From Tubulanus polymorphus (taxonomy: Eukaryota > Nemertea > Palaeonemertea > Tubulaniformes > Tubulanidae), in NCBI RefSeq assembly GCF_964204645.1, contig NC_134028.1, positions 23,472,153-23,536,152 of the forward strand: a stretch of DNA of 64,000 bases, in the 5' to 3' direction. This document shows, piece after piece, positions 50,382 to 64,000 of this stretch. A model generated the notes under the pieces. It was not told where the DNA came from, made no database searches, and saw nothing but the letters and a program-made list of their open reading frames with translations. Within the stretch, counting starts at the first letter, position 1. Each line of letters starts with the position of its first letter. A program made the position numbers and the translations under genes.

Positions 50382-50604
50382 ACGAAAAAACAGTAAACAA
50401 TATCCAAATAAATTGATTTAGATTTTGAAGTATCTTCATCTCTTTCCGGGCGTGAAAATTTGGTATATTCAAAGACGTTCGTCGTCAACAAGGCTTTGAG
50501 TAGTTGTTAATAAAAGACTTATGGCTCCAGTGTTTTACCAAACAATGCGAAGTAAAACATTACACTCATGAAAAATTTATCAAAATTTACTTATCTTTGT
50601 TCAG

Positions 50605-50769
50605 CGTCATACGGATGCCTACGGAAGCCCCTTGGTGACATATGAGATAATCTTTTTCACAATTTCGACTTATTATGTCTAAATTCGACTTAATACGAAA
50701 TTCGACATCAAAAGTCGAAGTCGAAATTATGAGAACATTATCTCGTCCGTCACCTAGAGGCTTCCGTAG
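50605..50769. mobile_element. MITE-like insertion with 33-base inverted ends
   Basis: Imperfect inverted ends 50619-50651 and 50737-50769 (CTACGGAAGCC ... GGCTTCCGTAG). The same flank downstream of R1 lacks it: there TTTGTTCAG joins directly to TGTCAACTTTTAATG, which fixes the empty site. The inside is rich in TTCGACTT repeats. Confidence 0.75.
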
Positions 50770-51599
50770 TGTCAACTTTTAATGAAACAGTCTTTCTATA
50801 TAACTACCTACTCTTAACGTTATCTATTACTGGTACATACACGCACCGAACGCGGAAGGCGACATATTTCCGACGCGACTATTCTTAATGTTTTTTGACG
50901 CGCATCACTATGCCAAAGTTTAAAGAAAAATCAATACAGATAATCGGGCGCCAGAAATACGGAGAGAAATAGATATTTTTTCGTGGGAACGAAATAATCT
51001 TTTCGTTGCCACGAAAAACATTTCGTTCGTTCATTCTTCAACTATTTCAAAGATTTACCTTTATTTCAAGAGAAACCACCATATTGTCACGATATAAACG
51101 ATATATATGATAAATGCCCACGAGAGGTTCTCACGATTTTGCAGACGTTACGTAATCATCAATTCACATTTCAGGCCACGAAATGCCAACTAACTTTTTC
51201 CTCTGCGTTATTACGGGCGAAGACTGGGACAAAAATATTTAACAGGAAATAACAGCTAATACAATAAATAAGTGGACAATCTACGGGTTAGTGGTTAGAA
51301 TTATTAGCTTATGGTTATTTTATTTGGATTGGAGCTCAATCTTGAATGCAAAGTTCGTTCAGTAATAGGCATCATTACCATCTATCACAAAACACCAGTT
51401 ACGTAGTGACTGCCAAAATGTAATAACCTATAAATAGAATTAAGCGTGGATTTTTCTACGTATATGTCATTTCATAGCGAGAAATTGCGAGAAAAGGTAC
51501 CACGCTCATGTAAGCTTATAATGAACGACTTTATCTATACAATCTGTTAACCGTATATATGTCTTGAAGGCTCGAAACAAAACGTTGTTCACTTTCAGG

Positions 51600-53269
51600 A
51601 TGATTCCTACATTGATAGCGTTCATTGCTGCGGCGTTTGGAGTCAGTAATGCTTTCTATATAGAAAAGCGTGATGATGTTGGAGCCGAATGTGGCTGTGT
51701 TCCACGTCAATTTGGTGGCAACTATGAATTCCGTATTGTGGATACTGGTCGCAAGAATGATCCTAATAAGGAATTGACAACTTTCATCCTCGAAGGACGG
51801 TATGTGCTATCGAGTATTATGATAAAAAATTGGGAAGTTAGAGAAATCCATTTATCATATCTGCTATTTTCCGATATCACACATCTGTTTCACTATTTGC
51901 TTTAAGTACGTAGAATTTTACGTTCAGGTCATGCGGAATTTGTCAATTGACCATGCTTAACACGACGTATTTAGCTCTGCATGTCAGTCATCTCAGTGGT
52001 CCTATCTATAGGTCATTATAGATATTATATAAGTTGTTGATATATCCAGGGATGAAAAATTGACTCGGAAGGTAAAAGGTTAATCGCATTCTAGTCTAGC
52101 CCAACCCTTTACCCAACCATTCATCGTATTTAAGTCGTTTAGATAATTTTTCATCCCTGGCCTATTTTACCTTACCCTTGTAAATAGATTGTTAGACAAT
52201 TCGATGTCGGGTACGAATTCTATTTCATATTATATATCTAAGCGTTTTTCCCAAGAATTAAGGTCAGATGAGTTTAAGAGTGTCTCGAAGGAAGAAGCAA
52301 CGGATCTACGAACTTAACAACGGGCGATAAATTTCAATTTGTCTTTCGGAGGTTCTTTGAGATTCGAAAGATTTCATTTTTCATACGATATTGTTATTCG
52401 TTTAGAATCGTGATAGACATGGACGTAAAGAAATTATACGTGGCGATAACGAACAGGAAAAAACCAGCTGGAATTGAAGGCAACAATGAAGCTGGTTGGT
52501 ATGGACCGTTGGACTATGCCTTCATGGGTGACTTCACCAAAGTAAGTACACATACTTGAACTAAATGAAACTTCGCAATTCTTAATTCAAATTTGATCCA
52601 ATTGTCACATTTTTACAGAATATACTATCAATGAAAACAGGAAGTTTTTGTATAAACGCACATTATGAATCGGCCTTTCTTCGAAGGAAAAAATTGGGGG
52701 AAAAGCTTGATAGCATTCGCTGTTTCCTAAGTGAGTAAAAATGAAATAGCTCCATGTATACGAAAAGGATGTAAACAGCGATTTGTAATGATTTTGATGT
52801 TTTAGGAAATACAGACAGTTCTACCGTGTCGAACAGAACGGACGATTCTGGAAAGGGAATGACATTCATGTTACGTGAAATGTTCAGTGAATTCAATTTG
52901 ACCTACTCGCTACCAGACTGCCATTTGAACGAAATTTCTGGATTATATTTGTTACCGCGTAGAGGTAAAAACAAATAAATATTCGCTTACGCTGATAAGT
53001 ATATGCACCTTCTTATCCGTAAATGCTTTTCACTATGTAGGTGAGGCGGTCTTTCCTAAGTTTGACATAAGCATTGACAAATTTGATGCGAAGGAACTTG
53101 ACGGGGTAACATTATGTGATAAACCGATCAAAGAAATATCTACACACGTAAGTTACACATGAGCAAATGTGGACCCCTTCGTCGAATCGATGAAATATTT
53201 TTAAGCTTCTCTGCTTTTATCTTTTAGCAAATACCATCACTCTTCTTACCCTATCCGTTCAACACATGA
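51600..53269 (+). CDS. S5: secreted six-cysteine protein
   Basis: Exons 51600..51799, 52406..52541, 52619..52730, 52806..52964, 53041..53147, 53228..53269; 251 residues, the shortest member, with compact introns. Exon 1 is close to S1 but has CGCVPRQ and RIVDTGRKNDP. Exon 2 differs most here (MDVKKLYVAITNRKKPAG). The C-terminus ends LPYPFNT, without the tail of S2-S4. Cysteines and KR site are kept. It lies 0.5 kb upstream of receptor R3, the same spacing as S1-R1. Confidence 0.85.
52046..52160. mobile_element. Small MITE-like element in S5 intron 1
   Basis: Perfect 16-bp inverted ends CCAGGGATGAAAAATT (52046-52061) and AATTTTTCATCCCTGG (52145-52160) around 83 bases. Absent from the other S introns. 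No clear target duplication. Confidence 0.6.
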
Positions 53270-53775
53270 TTGGCCTAAAGTAGTTCCGCGAATGAACTGA
53301 GAATGAAAACAATTGAACTCGTATGGATTATGAATAACTGACTACGTATTACAATAAACAGAATCATCAGTATTTATTGCTATTCTGTATTTCATCTATA
53401 CCTTTATAACCATTTAAACACTCTGTATGATATAGAGAATGCAGTCACGCTATCTTGTGAAAATAAAATCCGAAATGTTTCTTGAGCTCATGGTCTATGC
53501 GACCTTTCGACTTTAACCTAATAGTCACCTTTAGTCGTTTGAGACACGTATATTCTATCGATTGCCTGTTTTTCACAACAATCACATGTATATTTTAAAA
53601 AGAATGTTTTAAAGGCGTTTTATTCGTAAGTCCATTAGTGCATTAGCTTCTGCGCGATCTTCAATCAACATTAAAGAACCTAAATGTATAAGGCGTGGAA
53701 TTCACGCTATTTAGATATCCATTACTTCGAATATTTCTTTTGAAATTCCGCCGTCGTCGACACCAGTCAGAAAAC

Positions 53776-56439
53776 ATGTTCGCTATCGTCACAGTTCTCG
53801 GCATCTTATCTCAAATAGCGACGCTTTGTTCGTCGAAGAAGATTTATAGCGGTAAGTTCATATCGATTCAGTGTTCGACTCGGCTTTAAAATCATCATTC
53901 ACGCTGTTGTTGTCTGTCATGATTCTACGATATTTTGGATGCTGTTTTAGGTGCTTCGACGAATGTGTCCAATTGTAATAACGGTGGCAACTGGTGTTCC
54001 GAAACCGAATTCTGTCATTCAATGGGAACATGTTGTCCGAGTTATGAAACTAGTGAAAATAAGTCAATCGTGATGGGCGGGGATGAGAAATTGGAAAGCG
54101 ATCAGTTTTCCTACTACACCAGTTGCGTCAATTTCGACGTGCCATATTTTGAAATGCATGCCAAAGGACGTGACGATCTTTGGGCAGTATCGATGTGTCC
54201 GCTGCAGTACCGCGATAACTCAATCCGTCAACTTTGCCAAAATCCTTCTGACATAGATGACAATTCGCAACTCTCCGACCTAATCCAATATACACCAGTC
54301 ATTTACAAAAAAGTGCTCTTTCGAAACTTTTATTGCTTTAGTTGTCATATAGACATCGTTCCAGATAATTTCGAATTGAAACAAATCCAAATTGAGTTCG
54401 TCAAACCGGAAATTTCACGGCTAAAAGATAGTCCCACCGTTGACATCAAACTGTTCCCACGATTGAAAAATTCGTACGACGTAAAATTCAAATGGGACAC
54501 TTATCTGACGACGAGATGTTTTAACGCGGATGTTCATCGACAGATTACGAGGTGTCCGAATCATACGGATTCGTTATGTCATCATTACGTGGAAACAGTG
54601 AGCCATACACGACTCAACATCATGTTCAGGAACTACCACTGCGCTGTTTGCCACGGTTTTAACCTCGAAGAACTCGCCTGTCATCAATCGTACCGGGCTG
54701 ACTTCGCGCGTGCATTTGCCAGATTATCGATCTTGTTTGACCTATCAAAACCAGATGTAACTGTAGCGCAACTGCGCCAATTTGGGACATTAGTGGACTC
54801 GTCGCTAGGGTGTAAAGTCCCGGGTATGATCTACAATACAATCACCAAAATGTGTCAAAATCGTTCTGACTTCGAGGAAATGTTTCCAGAATCACATCTA
54901 TATCGACAGGTCTACGTAAATTTGCGATTGCAGCACATATCTAAAACAAAATACGCTCATTTTTTCGACAAGCTGAAAAATACATTTAGCGTCTTCACGG
55001 GCGATTTTAATGCTAATATTTCTATAGTGACAAACTGGTGCAACGAATCGACGTGTTTACATGTGATCAGTTTCACGCTGAAAGTTTTCACCGATTTGAC
55101 CGAGAGTCAAATACACGACAAAATAACGATCTCCGCCGAAACACCGAATTCGGAACACGATATTTTCAAAATCGTACAACTAACAGTCGCAAACTTTGAA
55201 AACCACCAACCGCAAAAAGATTGCGTCAAAAAACGATTCCCAGAACAAAACATATCGTCGGCGATACAACAAGGAATTCAGTATATTCGACTAGTCGATG
55301 AATCAAATAAGAATGCGACAGACATGCGATCTAGATGGTTACCAGTTCGACTTGATTCCGGGGTTCATATCAAATACATTCAACGAAATGGAAGAAAACG
55401 AAAAGAAATCTTCGTTTGCAAACGAAAGTTTTGTAAAACCGAAAGGATTTTCAGTCGTTCATTTTTTACCAATTCGACAAGTGGATTGAGCTTAGTAATT
55501 CCAGGCGATTTGGATCTAACTCTAAATAGAGATCAGGTGATATTGATGGGTAATATCTCGGTCGTCTGTCTGGACGAATTTCTAGCACGTCATTTGACTG
55601 ACTCTACGAACATCGAAGGTATTATAACTGTAGTCACGTGTTCCTTGTCCCTAGCAGGACTAATGTCGCTTCTACTGACCTATTCTTTATTCTCAGCTTT
55701 GCGGACAGTCCCCGGTTTGACGCTGATGCATCTGTCCGCTTCGCTATTCCTCGTCGTACTTATTTTCAACGCGATCATATCACGGGAATTCCTGACGCAT
55801 TATTGGATGCTCTGTAATATCCTCGGTATTTCTACTCATTATCTCTGGTTCGTCGTTTTCTCTTGGACCACTGTGATCAGTTACGATACGTTCCACGCGT
55901 TCAGCAATTCAACAGTCGCCGAGAACTCGCAGAAGCTCCTAAGATATCGCTATTATTGTTTATTCGCGTGGTTATTCCCGCTTTTCCCCATATTCATATT
56001 CACCGCAATAACCTTCGCGTTACCCGATACTGGATTCAAATACGCCGACCAACGAAAGAAAATTTGTTGGATCTCAAATCGGCTGCAACTTGTGTGTACA
56101 TTTCTGTCTCCGATTTTAATTCTATGTTTAACTAATTTGATCTACTATGTCTTAACTCTGCGGGCTATATTCGAGGCGAAGAAGGCCGCCAGTTCGGCAC
56201 GATCCAATCGCGACAAAAGTTATCTATTCATCGTCAAACTTTCATTGATAATGGGTCTGACGTGGTGTCTTGGTTTATTGGTTTCGATGTTCGATTCTGA
56301 AATACTTCGTATTTTCTACACGACGTTCAACGGGTCCCAGGGATTCCTCATTTTTATTTGCTTCGTGTTGAGACCGAAGGTTTTTCGTTTGTATCGACGA
56401 CTTTTTGAAACGTGTTGCAATAACAACGGTGTCAAGTAA
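53776..56439 (+). CDS. R3: adhesion/Methuselah-like 7TM receptor
   Basis: Exons 53776..53851 and 53951..56439, 854 residues, same length as R1. The signal exon has LSQIATLC in place of LFRIATLC, giving a cleaner hydrophobic core. The 7TM part starts at about 582 and is nearly identical to R1 and R4, while the ectodomain differs in patches (IEFVKPEISRLKDSPTVD; YRADFARAFARL; loss of one W near the late ectodomain, SSAIQQG). AATAAA at 56535. Its 3' flank resembles that of the scrap psiR5, not those of R1 and R4. A shift in loop 3 (IFEAKKA for IFKAKKA) changes charge. Confidence 0.9.
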
Positions 56440-56479
56440 TATTGTAATAATAGTGTTTAGACCAGATCGATATTAAACA

Positions 56480-56870
56480 GAAAATATGTAAACGATTCCA
56501 AAACTACGAAAAATCAGCGATGGAATAATATCTCAATAAAAATGATTTCATTTTTGAAAAATATCTTTGTCTTTTCCCGGGTGTGGAGAATTCTGTGTGT
56601 GGCATATTCTAACGAGGACTTTTAGTGGTCGTTAAAAATGTACTGTCCAAAGCGATAGACAACAAACGGGTGACATGCCAGTAATGAGACAGAATATTAG
56701 AAATTGGTTCGAACAAGAAATCATTTAATCATGAAGTAGACAATTAAAAGAATGTACAATATTGATAAAAAATATGCGCTTAACCGTTTCGTCGATGCTT
56801 GAAACGAACTTGATTTTTCAGCGAATCATTTTCAATATCCAGCTTCGCCATGTGACTAATGATTATGGGC
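56480..56870. repeat. Segmental copy of 60715-61265
   Basis: Phrases such as atgagacagaa, attagaaattggttcgaaca and atcagcgatg recur in the same order in both places. The copy carries the R-type 3' flank together with the end of the RRNAL gene. Confidence 0.75.
56770..56857 (-). pseudogene. Fragment of the RRNAL-repeat gene's last exon
   Basis: The minus strand matches the intact gene's SHMAKLDIEN...RFKHRRNG segment, with several substitutions and a stop codon directly after RRNG. No other part of the gene is present. It marks the segmental duplication that extended the cluster. Confidence 0.75.
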
Positions 56871-57235
56871 GAGAACTAGAACGAAAATATCTTACAGGTA
56901 ATAACAGCTGATAGTAATAAATAAGGGGACGATCTACGTGTATGAATTTAAATGTCGTCTTCAATATGCGTCATAACCATTTCAAAACAATGACGGACAA
57001 AAGTTGATCACCTACAAGTAAGGCGTGGATTTTCCTGCGTATGTTCAATTTAATTCAACGATCTCTTTATTGTACTGAATACACCACTTTCTGGCCGAGA
57101 TGTACAGAGTGATATCTACAAAATAGTATTTTACAAACCATAGACGCGAAAATCTACGCGCTAAATGCAACAAACAATATGAAGAAGGGGTCGAGTCACA
57201 AGAATTCTTTGGAGTAAATCTAATTTTTTCTTTCA

Positions 57236-57284
57236 GAACATACCGTTACTCTTACCCTACGACTTTATACTCTGCAGCCCTTAA
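57236..57284 (+). pseudogene. psiS6: remnant of an S gene last exon
   Basis: A TTTCAG acceptor followed by codons for NIPLLLPY, matching the IPSLLPYPF start of S exon 6, then an unrelated tail and TAA. Upstream (56950-57030) part of the S promoter flank survives, including the AGGCGTGGATTT motif at 57021. Exons 1-5 are gone. It takes the place of an S gene before R4. Confidence 0.65.
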
Positions 57285-57684
57285 ACCTAGAATTCGCTAG
57301 TGATTCTAGAATCCCATGAATAATAACTGAAGATAAAAGAAATTAAACTCGTGTAGATTATGTATTACACGTGCTACTGACATGATCACAAGTATGCATC
57401 GTTATTCTGCCGTTATTTTTGCCATACGTGTATTCAGATGCCCACTTTTTACAACGGCGAAATTCACGGGTATACAAATTGCCTACTATTTTTAATAAGA
57501 TTATATCAGCCACTTTTATACGCGTCTAACTCTAAACGCCATTAGTGCATTAGCTTTTGCGCTATCTTCAATCATCATTTAAAAAAAAAACTAAATGTAG
57601 ACGAGGCGTGGAATTCGCGCTAATATCATTACTTTAAATATTCCTTATGAAATTCTTTATCGTCGTCGACGCCAGTCAGAAAAC

Positions 57685-60355
57685 ATGTTCGCTATCGTCA
57701 CAGTTCTCGGCATCTTATCTCAAATAGCGACGCTTTGTTCGTCGAAGAAGATTTATAGCGGTAAGTTCATATCGATTCAGTGTTTCATCGACTCAGCTTT
57801 AAAATCATCATTCACGCTGTTCTTGTCTGTCATAATTCTACGATATTTTGGATGCTGTTTTAGGTCCTTCGACGAATGTGTCCAAATGTAATAACGGTGG
57901 CAACTGGTGTTCCGAAACCGAATTCTGTTATCTAATGGGAACATGTTGTCCGAGTTATGAAACTAGTGAAAATAAGTCAATCGTGATGGGCGGGGATGAG
58001 AAATTGGAAAGCGATCGGTTTTCCTACTACACCAGTTGCGTCAATTTCGACGTGCCATATTTTGAAATGTATGGCGACGTACGTGACGATCTTTGGGCAG
58101 TATCGATGTGTCCGCTGCAGTACCGCGATAACTCAATCCGTCAACTTTGCCAAAATCCTTCTGATATAGATGACAATTCCCAACTCTCCGACCTCATCCA
58201 ATATACACCAGTCATTTACAAAAAAGTGCTCTTTCGAAACTTTTATTGCTTTAGTTGTCATATAGACATCGTTCCAGATAATTTCGAATTGAAACAAGTC
58301 CAAATTAAGTTTGTCACTCCGATGATTCCACGGCTAGCAGATAGTCCCACCGTTGACATCAAACTGTTCCCACGATTAAGAAATTTGTATGACGTAATAT
58401 TTGAATGGGACAGTTATGTGACGACGAGATGTTTTAACGCGGATGTTCATCGACAGATTACGAGGTGTCCGAATCAGACGGATTCGTTATGTCATCATTA
58501 CGTGGAAACAGTGAGCCATACACGACTCAATATCATGTTCAGGAACTACCACTGCGCTGTTTGCCACGGTTTCAACCTCGAAGAACTCGCCTGTCATCAA
58601 TCGGACAACACATTTTTAATGAATGTATTCGCTAAATTATCGATCTTGTTTGACCTATCAAAACCAGATGTAACTGTAGCGCAACTGCGCCAATATGGGA
58701 AATTAGTCGACTCGTCGCTAGGGTGTAAAGTCCCGGGTATGATCTACAATACAATCACCAAAATGTGTCAAAATCGTTCTGACTTCGAGGAAATGTTTCC
58801 AGAATCACATCTATATCGTCCCCTGTACGTATATTTGCGAGTACAGCATATATTATCTAAAACCAAATACGCTCCTTTTTTCGACAAGCTGAAAAATACA
58901 TTTAGCGTCTTCGCGGGGGATTTTAATGCTAATATTTCAATCGTGACAAACTGGTGCAACGAATCGACGTGTTTACACGTGATCAGTTTCACGCTGAAAG
59001 TTTTCACCGATTTGACCGAGAGTCAAATACACGACAAAATAACGATCTCCGCCGAAACACCGAATTCGGAACACGATATTTTCAAAATCGTACAACTTAC
59101 AGTCGCAAACTTTGAAAACCACCAACCGCAAAAAGATTGCGTCAAAAAACGATTCCCAGAACAAAACATATCATGGACGATACAACAAGGAATTCAGTAT
59201 ATTCGACTAGTCGATGAATCAAATGAAAATGCGACAGACATTCGATCTAGATGGTTACCAGTTCGACTTAATTCCGGGGTTCACATCAAATACATTCAAC
59301 GAAATGGAAGAAAACGAAAAGAAATCTTCGTTTGCAGACGAGAGTTTTGTAAAAACGAAAGGATTTTCAGTCGTTCATTTTTTACCAATTCGACAAGTGG
59401 TTTGAGCTTAGTAATTCCAGGCGATTTGGATCTAACTCTAAATAGAGACCAGGTGAGATTGATGGGTAATATCTCGGTCGTCTGTCTGGATGAGTTTCTA
59501 GAGCGTCATTTCGCTGAATCTACGAACATCGAAGGTATTATAACTGTAGTCACGTGTTCCTTGTCCCTAGCAGGACTAACGTCGCTTCTACTGACCTATT
59601 CTTTATTCTCAGCTTTGCGGACAGTCCCCGGTTTGACGCTGATGCATCTGTCCGCTTCGCTATTCCTCGTCGTACTTATTTTCAACGCGATCATATCACG
59701 GGAATTTCTGACGCATTATTGGATGCTCTGTAATATCCTCGGTATTTCTACTCATTATCTCTGGTTCGTCGTGTTCTCTTGGACCACTGTGATCAGTTAC
59801 GATACGTTCCACGCGTTCAGCAATTCAACAGTCGCCGAGAACTCGCAGAAGCTCCTAAGATATCGCTACTATTGTATATTTGCGTGGTTATTCCCGCTTT
59901 TCCCCATATTCATATTCTCCGCAATAACCTTCGCGTTACCCGATACTGGATTCAAATACGCCGACCAACGAAAGAGAATTTGTTGGATCTCAAATCGGCT
60001 GCAACTTGTGTGTACATTTCTGTCTCCGATTTTAATTCTATGTTTAATTAATTTGATCTACTATGTGTTAACTCTGCGGGCTATATTCAAGGCGAAGAAA
60101 GCCGCCAGTTCGGCTCGATCCAATCGCGATAAAAGTTATTTATTCATCGTCAAACTTTCATTGATAATGGGTCTGACGTGGTGTCTCGGTTTATTGGTTT
60201 CGATGTTCGATTCTGAAATACTTCGTATTTTCTATACGACGTTCAACGGGTCCCAGGGATTCCTCATTTTTGCTTGCTTCGTGTTGAGACCGAAGGTTTT
60301 TCGCTTGTATCGACGACTTTTTGAAACGTGTTGCAATAACAACGGTGTCAAGTAA
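57685..60355 (+). CDS. R4: adhesion/Methuselah-like 7TM receptor
   Basis: Exons 57685..57760 and 57864..60355, 855 residues; one extra residue relative to R1/R3 lies at QHILSKTKYAPFF in the middle ectodomain. Other changes gather at MYGDVRDD, IKFVTPMIPRLADSP, FEWDSYVTTRC and DNTFLMNVF. The two FRN(Y/F)xCxxCH motifs, the GTCCPSYE start and the 7TM part are kept. AATAAA at 60374. The 3' flank is of the R1/psiR2 type. Confidence 0.9.
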
Positions 60356-60635
60356 CATTGTTATAATAGTCCCAATAAATTGATTTAGATTTTGAAGCAT
60401 CTTCATCTTTTTCCGGGCGTGAAAATTTGGTATATTTAAAGAGGTTCGTCTTCAACAAGGCTTTGAGTAGTTGTTTATAAAGGATCAATGGTTCAATGTC
60501 TCGCCAAACAACGCGAAGTAAAATGTTACACTATATAAACATTTAATTGATAGAAAATTGTCTCGATTTTATTCAGTGTAAACCTTTAATGTCTTTTATT
60601 AAAACGACCTCATACCTCGACTAAGTCTTAAGACG

Positions 60636-60695
60636 CCAAGGTTTTCGCTTGTATCGGCAACTTCTTGAAACGTGTTTGAACAACGGCGTTAATTA
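60636..60695 (+). pseudogene. psiR5: last 60 bases of a receptor gene
   Basis: Matches the end of the R coding region (AAGGTTTTTCGCTTGTATCG onward, to the stop) with a missing T that breaks the frame and an altered ending. The bases after it resemble the R3 3' flank. It is a left-over of an additional receptor copy next to the RRNAL gene. Confidence 0.75.
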
Positions 60696-60699
60696 ATGT

Positions 60700-61091
60700 T
60701 TTTATAATAGTGTTTAGTTTGGAACGATATGAAAAAGAATAACGATAAACAATTTCAAAACTACGACTAATCAGCGATGTAATAAAATCTCGTTAAAACG
60801 ATTTCATTTTCAAGTATATCCTTATCTTTTCCGGGCTTTAGATTGACATATTCTAACGAGGACTTTGAGTAGTTGTTAAAAAATGTACTGTTCAAAGTGA
60901 TAGACAACAAACAGAATATGACATGCCAGTAATGAGACAGAACATTAGAAATTGGTTCGAACAAAAAGGCATTTATTTGTGAACAAGATAGTTAGAAAAA
61001 TGTACAGTATAAAATCTGTGTGGCAGTTACAATAAAAAATCTACAATGCATGAATATTATGTACACGGGGGAGGGGCGTGTAGGTCTTATT
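60700..61091. other. Spacer between psiR5 and the RRNAL gene
   Basis: The parent of the copy at 56480-56760. It contains a minus-strand poly(A) signal (about 60972) suited to the RRNAL gene. No gene seen. Confidence 0.6.
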
Positions 61092-63776
<2,685 letters not shown>

Positions 63777-64000
63777 CTGATAAAGCGACTGCGCGCTGAG
63801 TGCTATGTGTTGTACACAGTGGACACCAGTTTGAATGGCTCTCTAAGTCGCTCAGTTGATTTGTTGATATCGTCCAGTCAGCGGTCGTTGACACGATACA
63901 AACTGTAAATCGACCTTGAAACTCACCTGAATTAGTTGACGAATGTGACCTCTGAGGCGGAATTAGTAGTTTGTCATGTGTTATGTAAATGACGTAGACG
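63777..64000. other. Right edge, upstream of the RRNAL exon
   Basis: The frame stays open upstream of 63776 for a short way (to a TAG near 63846), without an ATG. No further exon could be supported. Confidence 0.4.

Overview
The window looks like nuclear DNA of an invertebrate animal, most probably a lophotrochozoan (mollusc, annelid, brachiopod or relative). Genes are split by GT-AG introns, gene density is low, there is much decayed repeat DNA, and the recognisable proteins are animal families: rhodopsin-class and adhesion/Methuselah-like GPCRs, a Ly6-type GPI protein and an S10 serine carboxypeptidase. The phylum cannot be fixed from the sequence alone. Exon boundaries below were read by hand from splice sites, phase and agreement between paralogues.

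Layout. (1) 1-20.3 kb: the 5' and middle part of a peptide-type rhodopsin-class GPCR on the minus strand; three coding exons are visible, a 17.7-kb intron holds a 26-bp minisatellite of about 47 units, and the exon for TM7 lies beyond the left edge. (2) 20.3-27.3 kb: no supported gene, only repeat fragments. (3) 27.4-30.5 kb: a complete 12-exon serine carboxypeptidase on the minus strand, with an unusual N-terminal membrane anchor and a first coding exon that is just the ATG. (4) 31.5-32.9 kb: a Ly6/uPAR-like GPI-anchored protein gene and a broken neighbouring copy. (5) 33.9-60.7 kb: a tandem cluster on the plus strand. Small secreted-protein genes (here 'S', five intact six-exon copies and one remnant) are interspersed with large seven-transmembrane receptor genes (here 'R', three intact two-exon copies, one deleted pseudogene, one 3' scrap). 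The order is S1 R1 S2 S3 S4 psiR2 S5 R3 psiS6 R4 psiR5. (6) 61.1-63.8 kb: a minus-strand gene whose protein carries five copies of a dibasic-preceded repeat (RRNAL-type); a fragment of its last exon has been copied into the S/R cluster.

The most notable part is the S/R cluster. S genes encode orphan secreted proteins with a signal peptide, a KR site just inside the mature N-terminus, six conserved cysteines and a variable third exon. R genes encode class B/adhesion-like receptors without a visible GPS, whose 7TM part is almost invariant while the ectodomain has patches of change. Alternating, co-duplicated secreted-protein and receptor genes suggest a ligand-receptor pair expanding together, but this is inference; no direct evidence of binding is in the DNA. 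S2/S3/S4 also record a very recent 3142-bp unequal crossover with its breakpoint inside exon 1.
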